A stretch of DNA of 32,673 nucleotides from Deltaproteobacteria bacterium (GTDB lineage Bacteria > Desulfobacterota > Deferrisomatia > Deferrisomatales > JACRMM01), in NCBI GenBank assembly GCA_016214985.1, contig JACRMM010000039.1, positions 1 through 32,673 on the forward strand, read 5' to 3'. Shown piece by piece: positions 16,338 to 22,355 of the stretch (positions are counted from its first letter, which is position 1; the number at the start of each line of letters is the position of its first letter). The notes under the pieces were generated by a model. The model searched no databases, was not told the DNA's origin, and worked only from the letters and a program-made list of their open reading frames with translations. The position numbers and the translations under genes were made by a program.

Positions 16338-17900
16338 ATGAACATCGTCCAGGACCTCCCCCAGACCTTCAACGCCGCCGACTACTTCGTCGATCGAAAC
16401 ATCCGCGAGGGCCGAGGAGGCAAGGTCGCCGTGCTCTGCGAGGACCGCTTCTTCACCTACGCCGACATCCAGGCGGGAGTGAACCGCTTCGGCCACGCCC
16501 TGCGCTCCCTTGGCGTGCGCATGGAGGAGCGCGTCGCACTGCTGCTCCTGGACAGCGAGGTCTACCCCCAGGCGTTCTTCGGGGCCATCAAGGTCGGCGC
16601 CGTGCCCGTGTGCCTGAACACCCTGCTGCGCCCGAAGGACTACGAGTACTTCCTCAACGACAGCCGGGCCCGGGTGCTCGTGGTCGACGCCGCGCTCCTG
16701 CCCTCCATCGAGTCGATCCGGAAGAACCTCCGGTTCCTGGAAACCGTGGTGGTCGCCCGGGGGCCTTGTCCGGCGGGAGACCTCGCCCTCGACCCCCTGC
16801 TCGCCGCCCAGCCCACGGCGCTCGAGCCCGCGCCGACCTCCAAGGACGACGCCTGCTTCTGGCTCTACAGCTCCGGGTCCACCGGCGACCCGAAGGGGAC
16901 CGTCCACCTCCAGCACGACATGGTGTTCTGCGCCAAGACCTACGGAGAGCAAGTCCTTCGGATCCGCGAAGAGGACCTGTGCTTCTCGGCCGCGAAGCTC
17001 TTCTTCGCCTACGGGCTCGGCAACGGCCTCTACTTCCCCTTCGCCGCCGGCGCCACGGCCGCGTACCTGCCGGGCCGCCCCACTCCGGACGCCGTGTACG
17101 CCGCCGTTGCGCAGCATCGACCCACCCTCTTCTTCGGCGTGCCCACCCTCTATGCCCAGCTCCTGGAGGCCGAGGGCGGGATGGAGAGCGTCCGCCTCGG
17201 CGTGTCGGCAGGAGAGGCCCTGCCGGCCGACATCCTCAAGCGCTGGCAGGACCGGTTCGGGTTCGGGATCGCCGACGGCATCGGCTCCACGGAGATGAGC
17301 CACATCTTCATCTCCAACGACCCCCAGGACATCCGGCCCGGCAGCACCGGCCGCGTGGTCCCCGGGTACGAGGCACGGATCGTGGACGAAGCGCTCCGCG
17401 ACCTGCCCGCCGGGGAGGTGGGCACGCTCCTGGTCAAGGGCGACAGCACGGCGGCCTGCTACTGGAACAAGCACGAGAAGACCAAACAGACGATGCTCGG
17501 CGAGTGGCTTAATACGGGCGACAAGTTCTACCGCGACGCCGAGGGGTACTTCTACTACGGCGGCCGCACCGACGACATGCTCAAGGTGGGCGGCATCTGG
17601 GTCTCCCCGGCCGAGGTCGAAGCCGCCGTCATCGCCCACCCGGCGGTGCTCGAGTGCGCGGTCATCGGAAGCCCCGACGAGGAGGATCTCATCAAGCCCA
17701 GGGCGTTCGTGGTGCTCCGCAGCGGTTTCGCGCCGTCGCCCGCCCTGGGAAAAGACATCAAGGACCACGTGAAAAAGACCATCGCCCACTACAAGTTCCC
17801 GCGGTGGGTCGAGTTCGTCGACAGCCTCCCCAAGACGGCCACGGGCAAGATTCAGCGCTACCGCTTGCGCCAGGGCGCGGAGAACGCCGACGCCGCGTGA
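16338..17900 (+). CDS. Benzoate-CoA ligase family protein (aryl-CoA synthetase)
   Basis: A 520-residue adenylate-forming enzyme that would convert an aromatic acid, ATP and CoA to aryl-CoA, AMP and PPi, the entry step of anaerobic aromatic degradation. It shows the P-loop YSSGSTGDPKG (177-187), the benzoate-CoA-ligase-like AAKLFFAYGLGNGLYFP (from 218), IGSTEMSHIF (A5 region), NTGDKFYRDAEGYFYYGGRTDD (A7-A8) and the C-terminal catalytic Lys504 in PKTATGKIQRYR. The N-terminal half, with FFGAIKVGAVPVCLNTLL, is also typical of BadA/BclA/HbaA enzymes. Benzoate, 4-hydroxybenzoate and related acids cannot be separated by eye. ATG 16338 has GAGGG six bases upstream. A polytopic membrane protein follows at 41 bases, probably in the same operon. 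Confidence 0.92.
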   Translation: MNIVQDLPQTFNAADYFVDRNIREGRGGKVAVLCEDRFFTYADIQAGVNRFGHALRSLGVRMEERVALLLLDSEVYPQAFFGAIKVGAVPVCLNTLLRPKDYEYFLNDSRARVLVVDAALLPSIESIRKNLRFLETVVVARGPCPAGDLALDPLLAAQPTALEPAPTSKDDACFWLYSSGSTGDPKGTVHLQHDMVFCAKTYGEQVLRIREEDLCFSAAKLFFAYGLGNGLYFPFAAGATAAYLPGRPTPDAVYAAVAQHRPTLFFGVPTLYAQLLEAEGGMESVRLGVSAGEALPADILKRWQDRFGFGIADGIGSTEMSHIFISNDPQDIRPGSTGRVVPGYEARIVDEALRDLPAGEVGTLLVKGDSTAACYWNKHEKTKQTMLGEWLNTGDKFYRDAEGYFYYGGRTDDMLKVGGIWVSPAEVEAAVIAHPAVLECAVIGSPDEEDLIKPRAFVVLRSGFAPSPALGKDIKDHVKKTIAHYKFPRWVEFVDSLPKTATGKIQRYRLRQGAENADAA

Positions 17901-17941
17901 CAAGACCGCAAACCCGCACGAGCAACCGAAGGAGGAACCGC

Positions 17942-19228
17942 GTGGAGTCCATGATCGTCAAGCGAACGTTTCGGGGACCGCTCGCCACGGGCACGGCGGC
18001 CCTCTTCCTGAGCTTCCTCGCCGCCCTGGTCCTGTGGCCTGCGTGGTCTCTCGGCGTGCGGGCGCTCTGCACCGCCATCGCGGGTGCCGGCCTGGCCACC
18101 GCAGACCCCAAGCTCGCCGGCCAGCTCGTCGGAGCGGTGGCCCGGGGCTCGTTCTTCTGGATGGTCATCAACACCTGGATCTGGCTCACCCTGGTCCTGG
18201 GCAACCACGGGAAGACGGCCGTCACGGCCCGGCAGCCGTGGGCCGGGCTCTGGTACACTGCGCTCGCCTGGGGGCTGGGCGTCCTCGCGTTTCTCGCGCT
18301 GACGAGCTTCCTGGGGATCTGGTGGCGCCCCTTCAGCCTCGCCGTCCTTTTCACGCCCGAGACCCCGGGTGACGTGCAGCTGGCCTTCGAAGGGTGGGAG
18401 GCGTCGAACTTCTACGCGCTGGCCGTCATCATCGCGCAGATCCCTCTCGTCTCCCTCCTGCAGAAGTGGCCCTTCGCCGGCAAGGCGGAGAAGCCCGCCG
18501 ACGGCCTGGGCGTGCTCGCCCTGGGGATCTCCGTGACCTGGATCGTCTGGATGGCGATGATCGTGCCGCATTTCCTGAAGCTCTCCGTGGGCGAGCACGC
18601 GGTCACGACGCCTTCCTTCGGCAACTGGCCGGCTTTCGTCGCCTTCTGCCAGGCGTTCGTGCTCTTCGCGATCCTGCCCGTCGAGGGAGGCGAGCTCTAT
18701 CCCATGAAGCTCTTCGCACGAAAGCAGCCGTGGATGGGTCTCATCGGCTTCGCCATCGCCGCGGCCGCCGGGTTCGTCGTTCCGCCGGTTGTAAAGAGCC
18801 TGATCGCCCCCCTGAACCTCCTCGTCGGCCCTCCCCTCGACGTGGTCGTCGCCTCGCTCGAGCTCTCCGTCATCGTGTTCATGCTGGCCTGGCACCACCT
18901 GTTCGACGACTACCCGAGCGCCGGCCGGGTCCCCCACACTGCGGCTCGGGTGCTCAGCCGGGTCGCCATCTGGTTCGTCGGCGGAACCGCCCTCGGCGTC
19001 TTCTGGCTGAAGACCTACAAGCAGATCCCCTTCGGCGCCAACGACCTCGGCCTCGGCGTCCCCGCCCTGGGTCCCCTGGCCGGCCAGTTCGCGCTGCTCA
19101 TGACCTTCCTCTTCCTGAACACCTTCTTCGACAAGTGGCCGCTCGTCCGCAAGGTGCCGGCGCCCCCAGCCCAGGCGGCGAGCGTCCCGGCTCACGCCTC
19201 GGTCGCCCTGGAGACAGCCGGCCAGTAG
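17942..19228 (+). CDS. Polytopic membrane protein of unknown function
   Basis: A 428-residue integral membrane protein with about ten hydrophobic helices, for example AALFLSFLAALVLWPAW near the N-terminus, FFWMVINTWIWLTLVLG, LAVIIAQIPLVSLL, GVLALGISVTWIVWMAMIV, GLIGFAIAAAAGFVVPPVV and FALLMTFLFLNTFF, and a Pro/Ala-rich C-terminal tail. I do not recognise the family. GTG 17942 is preferred as start because GGAGG (17931-17935) is six bases upstream; ATG 17951, four codons later, would be 15 bases away. It lies 41 bases after the aryl-CoA ligase and probably shares its transcript, so a role in uptake or export linked to aromatic acids is possible but only inferred from position. Confidence 0.85.
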   Translation: MESMIVKRTFRGPLATGTAALFLSFLAALVLWPAWSLGVRALCTAIAGAGLATADPKLAGQLVGAVARGSFFWMVINTWIWLTLVLGNHGKTAVTARQPWAGLWYTALAWGLGVLAFLALTSFLGIWWRPFSLAVLFTPETPGDVQLAFEGWEASNFYALAVIIAQIPLVSLLQKWPFAGKAEKPADGLGVLALGISVTWIVWMAMIVPHFLKLSVGEHAVTTPSFGNWPAFVAFCQAFVLFAILPVEGGELYPMKLFARKQPWMGLIGFAIAAAAGFVVPPVVKSLIAPLNLLVGPPLDVVVASLELSVIVFMLAWHHLFDDYPSAGRVPHTAARVLSRVAIWFVGGTALGVFWLKTYKQIPFGANDLGLGVPALGPLAGQFALLMTFLFLNTFFDKWPLVRKVPAPPAQAASVPAHASVALETAGQ

Positions 19229-19251
19229 GAGCCAGGGGGTGCATCGAGCGG

Positions 19252-19280
19252 TTGGTCCCCCGAGAGAGAGGGCGTATACT
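19252..19280 (+). promoter_or_regulatory. Sigma70-type promoter of the Ala/Thr-rich lipoprotein
   Basis: TTGGTC (19252-19257) and TATACT (19275-19280) are 17 bases apart. The -10 matches TATAAT at five of six and the -35 keeps TTG. It lies 60 bases upstream of the lipoprotein start and gives that gene its own promoter. Confidence 0.6.
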
Positions 19281-19339
19281 CGCGCCGCCTTTCTCCGGGG
19301 CCCACCCGCCCCCCACATCCAGCACCCGAGAGGACCCCC

Positions 19340-20029
19340 ATGAACCAACGACACCTTGCCCTTCTTGCGGCCTTGTTGGCCCCCGCCGCCCTTGCTGCCT
19401 GCGCGGGGCCGCTGACGCAGACCCCCGAAGCCGCGGCACCCGCCGCCCCAGCTGTCGCCGTCGCGGCTGCCGACACCGCGACCGCCGCTGCGGCAGACGC
19501 CAAGACTGCAGCCGTGGATACCGCGACCACGGCAGCCGGCTCGGCCTCGACCACCGCGGCCACCGCGGTCGCCGCCACCACGTCCGCTGCAACGGACCTC
19601 AAGGCGACGGCCGTCGACACCGCCGCCGCGGCTGCCTCGGCCACTCAATCCGCCGCGACCACGGCAGCGGCCCCCGCCGTCACCGCCGCGGCAGACCTCA
19701 AGGCCGCCGCCGTACCCTCCGCCGCCCCGACCGGAGCCGCGCAATCGATCGAGCAGCTCTTCCGAGACCGCGCGACCCTCGGGGGCAAGGAGGTCACCGT
19801 CCGCGGCACGGTCGTCAAGTTCAAGGCCGGGATCATGGGCAAGAACTGGCTGCACCTCCAAGACGGCACCGGCGCCCAGGGCACCAACGACCTGACGGTC
19901 ACCACGGCAGCCGACACCGAGGTGGGGAAGAAGGTCCTCGTCAAGGGCGTGGCCGCGGTCAACAAGGACTTCGGCTACGGCTACAAGTACGACCTCATCA
20001 TCGAAGACGCCGACCTCACGGCCGAGTAA
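19340..20029 (+). CDS. Ala/Thr-rich lipoprotein with C-terminal OB-fold-like domain
   Basis: A 229-residue exported lipoprotein. The signal peptide ends in the lipobox LAAC (Cys21). Residues about 30-134 are a low-complexity Ala/Thr/Val tether with three imperfect copies of a motif like AADLKAxAVDTA (near 50, 83 and 117). Residues about 135-227 form a compact domain with IEQLFRDRATLGGKEVTVRG, WLHLQDGTG and GKKVLVKGVAAVNKDFGYGYKYD, which resembles small bacterial OB-fold domains of exported proteins. Function is unknown. ATG 19340 follows GAGAGG. It is monocistronic, with a promoter at 19252-19280 and a terminator at 20070-20113. Confidence 0.85.
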   Translation: MNQRHLALLAALLAPAALAACAGPLTQTPEAAAPAAPAVAVAAADTATAAAADAKTAAVDTATTAAGSASTTAATAVAATTSAATDLKATAVDTAAAAASATQSAATTAAAPAVTAAADLKAAAVPSAAPTGAAQSIEQLFRDRATLGGKEVTVRGTVVKFKAGIMGKNWLHLQDGTGAQGTNDLTVTTAADTEVGKKVLVKGVAAVNKDFGYGYKYDLIIEDADLTAE

Positions 20030-20069
20030 GCCCGGCCCCGGACCACGGGACCCCAAGAAATCCGGCCCG

Positions 20070-20113
20070 CGGGGGCCTGCGGCGCGCAGCCGGAGGCCCC
20101 CGTCCTTCTTTTC
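20070..20113 (+). terminator. Rho-independent terminator after the lipoprotein gene
   Basis: CGGGGGCC (20070-20077) and GGCCCCCG (20095-20102) form a perfect 8-bp stem around a 17-base GC-rich loop, followed by TCCTTCTTTTC. It lies 41 bases after the lipoprotein stop and separates it from the CRISPR-linked region. Confidence 0.75.
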
Positions 20114-20236
20114 GGCTCCATGCCTCGAATTCACCCTTTTGGGGGGATGCACGGAACCTGGAGGACCGAGTACAGTCGGGCACCGGCGGCGCCCCGGAAC
20201 CAACGGGCGGCCCCAACTCTTTCCTGGAGGCCGGGC

Positions 20237-21208
20237 ATGGGCGATCACCTGGGCTTCGAGCGGTACTTCTGGTTCGACCAGGCCGTGCGCCGCCGCGCCT
20301 ACCCCAACGCCGCCGGCCTCGCGCGCCGCTTCGAGCTCTCCCCCAAGACCGCCGCCCGGGCCATCGCCTTCATGCGCGAGCGCCTCGGAGCGCCGCTGGA
20401 GTATGTCCCGGCCCGCCGCGGGTACCGGTACTCCGACGAAACCTTCGAGCTTCCCGGCTGCCGGGTCTCCCCGGAGGAGCTCCTGGCCGTGCTCCTGGCC
20501 CGCCGCCTCCTCGGCCCTGAGACCACGGGCCTGGTGGCCGACGCCTTCCGCTCCCTCGCCGCCAAGCTCCGCCTCTGCCTCGGAGGCTTCGAGCTCGGCG
20601 AAGAGGACCTCGACACGCGCCTGTCCGCCTCCTGGGCCGGCTACGCCCCGGCCTCGCCCGCCACCTTCCGCACCGTGCTCGAGGCACTCCTCGCCGACCG
20701 GGTCCTCGCCATCACCTACGCCTCGCCGCTTCGCAGCCCTTCGTCCCAACGCCTCGTCGAGCCCCACCACCTCCGGCACTACCTCGGCAGCTGGATCCTC
20801 ACCGCCTGGTGCCGCACCCGCGGCGACTGGCGCGCCTTCTATCTGAGCCGCGTCGAGACCGCGGAGAGCACCGGCGTGTCCTTTGCTCCGAGATCCCAGG
20901 AAGAATGGCGCCCCCGCCTCGACGGCGGCTTCGGCGCCTTCCAGGGTGATGACATCACCCCGGTCACGCTCCGGTTCAACGCCTTCCGGTCGCCCTGGAT
21001 CCGAGAGCAGGTCTGGCACCCGGCCCAGACTCTCCGGCCCCTGCCCGACGGCGGCGTCGAGCTCACCGTGCCCGCCGCTGACCTCAGGGAGGTCAAGATG
21101 AAGGTCCTCTCCTTCGGTGCCGACGTGGAGGTGATCGGGCCTGAGGAGCTCCGGAGTCAGGTGGCCGAGGAGGCGGAGCGGCTGGCAGCCCTGTACCGTT
21201 GCCGCTGA
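20237..21208 (+). CDS. WYL-domain transcriptional regulator
   Basis: A 323-residue DNA-binding protein. The N-terminus is a helix-turn-helix (AYPNAAGLARRFELSPKTAARAIAFMRERL) with a wing (PLEYVPARRGYRYS), followed by a helical linker and a WYL domain at about 150-235, in which the usual Trp-Tyr-Leu stretch appears as WILTAWCRTRGDWRAFYLSRVETAE. A C-terminal WCX-type extension (TLRFNAFRSPWIREQVWHPAQTLRPL and on) completes the family layout. ATG 20237 is preceded by CTGGAGG. WYL proteins often regulate CRISPR-Cas and other phage defence genes in response to nucleic acid or nucleotide ligands. Here the gene sits just before the cas region on the same strand, so control of that island is likely but unproven. 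Confidence 0.92.
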   Translation: MGDHLGFERYFWFDQAVRRRAYPNAAGLARRFELSPKTAARAIAFMRERLGAPLEYVPARRGYRYSDETFELPGCRVSPEELLAVLLARRLLGPETTGLVADAFRSLAAKLRLCLGGFELGEEDLDTRLSASWAGYAPASPATFRTVLEALLADRVLAITYASPLRSPSSQRLVEPHHLRHYLGSWILTAWCRTRGDWRAFYLSRVETAESTGVSFAPRSQEEWRPRLDGGFGAFQGDDITPVTLRFNAFRSPWIREQVWHPAQTLRPLPDGGVELTVPAADLREVKMKVLSFGADVEVIGPEELRSQVAEEAERLAALYRCR

Positions 21209-21264
21209 TCTCCGCGCCGGCAAACCGGGCACCCGGAACCTGGAACTGGGAACATTCTCTTTGG

Positions 21265-21302
21265 ACCTGGGACACGGAATGACCCAGGTACCCCGGTACA
21301 AT
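21265..21302 (+). promoter_or_regulatory. Two adjoining palindromes and a -10-like element upstream of the CRISPR island operon
   Basis: ACCTGGG (21265-21271) and CCCAGGT (21283-21289) form a perfect 7-bp inverted repeat. It runs into a second 12-base palindrome GTACCCCGGTAC (21288-21299), which overlaps TACAAT (21297-21302, five of six to a -10). No -35 with normal spacing is visible, as expected for an activator-dependent or weak promoter. Position right after the WYL gene makes it a candidate operator. Confidence 0.35.
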
Positions 21303-21409
21303 GGGGGCTCCACAGGCCTTCGGGTCGGAGAGGCGCTCCGCAGGCGCTGGACCGGTCACACCCTCCCGCCGAGCGTCCCCGGCCTTTCAGCGAGTACGTG
21401 GAGGTGACC

Positions 21410-21727
21410 ATGGCGGATGAAGCGAAGCGCGCCCTGCGCGTCTACATGGAGCAGCTCTCCGAGGATCTCTGGTGCGCCGGCTGGCTCACGGGGCTCGAGT
21501 TCGACCTCTGGACCTGGGTCGAGCGCCGCCGGGCCGGCCTCGGACTTCCGGAGGAAGGACGGACGTTCGGCCCCCCCGTGGACTGGGAGCTCGACGCCGA
21601 CACCCTCGCCTGGCTCGCCGAGCAGGCCAGCGGCTGGTGGCGCTGGCCCGAGGAAGGACCCGGGCCGGTGTTCGTGGAGAGAGAGGAGTGGAAGGAGCGG
21701 TACCAGGCGTGGAAACAGAAATCGTAG
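21410..21727 (+). CDS. Small acidic Trp-rich hypothetical protein
   Basis: A 105-residue soluble protein of no family I recognise. It has 11 tryptophans (about one in ten residues), including LWCAGWLTGLEFDLWTW near the N-terminus and GWWRWPEE in the second half, and a net acidic character until a basic C-terminal helix (EEWKERYQAWKQKS). There is no signal peptide or membrane helix. ATG 21410 is preferred because GGAGGTG sits directly upstream with three bases between; a GTG at 21398 would add four residues. It lies 201 bases after the WYL regulator and 34 bases before the exonuclease, so it is probably the first gene of the CRISPR-island operon. Confidence 0.75.
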   Translation: MADEAKRALRVYMEQLSEDLWCAGWLTGLEFDLWTWVERRRAGLGLPEEGRTFGPPVDWELDADTLAWLAEQASGWWRWPEEGPGPVFVEREEWKERYQAWKQKS

Positions 21728-21745
21728 GGCGGGGCTTGCCCCGCC
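21728..21745. other. Hairpin between the small Trp-rich gene and the exonuclease gene
   Basis: GGCGGGG (21728-21734) and CCCCGCC (21739-21745) form a perfect 7-bp stem with the tetraloop CTTG, starting on the last base region of the upstream stop codon. There is no T-run, so it is not a standard terminator; it may modulate the relative expression of the two genes or be a small intergenic repeat. Confidence 0.45.
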
Positions 21746-21761
21746 GAAGCGTGGGCCGCGC

Positions 21762-22355
21762 ATGAGGCACGTCGTCTTCGACACCGAGACCACGGGAATC
21801 CCCAAGGACCGGCGGGCGCCCGTGACCAAGCTCGCCAACTGGCCCCGGCTCGTCCAGGTTGCCTGGGTGACGTATGATCGGTCGGGAGCGCCCGGGAGAG
21901 CCGGGGAGCACCTCGTCCGGCCCGAGGGCTTTCGCATCCCGGCCGCCGCCAGCCGGGTGCACGGGATCAGGACGGCACACGCGCTCGCCAACGGCGCCCC
22001 GATGGCCGACGTCCTCGCGGCGTTCCTCGCTGCCGCGGAGCCGTGGGACACAGTGTTCGTGGCGCACAACCTGGACTTCGACCGCCCCGTCCTGGGGGCA
22101 GAACTGTTGCGGACGGGGTATCCGCTGGACGAGGTTCAGGCCTTCCTGAAACGACCTGCCCTGTGTCTCATGAAGGCTTCGGCGCCTTTCTGCCGGATCC
22201 CCGGGCGGTGCGGGAAGTGGAAGTATCCGACGCTCGCGGAGCTCCACACGAAGCTCTTCGATGAGCCGCCGGCCGAGAGCCATCGGGCCCTGGCGGACGT
22301 GGAGGCCGCGGCACGGTGCTTCTTCGAGCTGAGGAGGAGGGGGGTGGTAGGGTGA
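21762..22355 (+). CDS. DEDDh 3'-5' exonuclease (DnaQ/RNase T superfamily)
   Basis: A 197-residue stand-alone exonuclease. All catalytic positions of the DEDDh family are visible: Asp7 and Glu9 in FDTETTG (Exo I), Asp105 in AHNLDFD (Exo II), and His174 with Asp179 in SHRALADVE (Exo III). It should remove nucleotides from 3' ends of DNA or RNA with two metal ions. There is no polymerase or other domain attached. ATG 21762 lacks a good Shine-Dalgarno and follows a hairpin. The stop overlaps the cas3 start as GTGA, so the two genes are translationally coupled. DnaQ-like exonucleases trim CRISPR prespacers in E. coli, and some type I-E systems fuse such a domain to Cas2; the Cas2 here has none. 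A prespacer-trimming role is inferred from this. Confidence 0.92.
   Translation: MRHVVFDTETTGIPKDRRAPVTKLANWPRLVQVAWVTYDRSGAPGRAGEHLVRPEGFRIPAAASRVHGIRTAHALANGAPMADVLAAFLAAAEPWDTVFVAHNLDFDRPVLGAELLRTGYPLDEVQAFLKRPALCLMKASAPFCRIPGRCGKWKYPTLAELHTKLFDEPPAESHRALADVEAAARCFFELRRRGVVG

Noticed and set aside
21261..21302. TTGGAC and TACAAT as a normal sigma70 promoter for the CRISPR operon
   Set aside because: The two are 30 bases apart, too far for -35 and -10. Only the TACAAT and the palindromes were kept, with low confidence.
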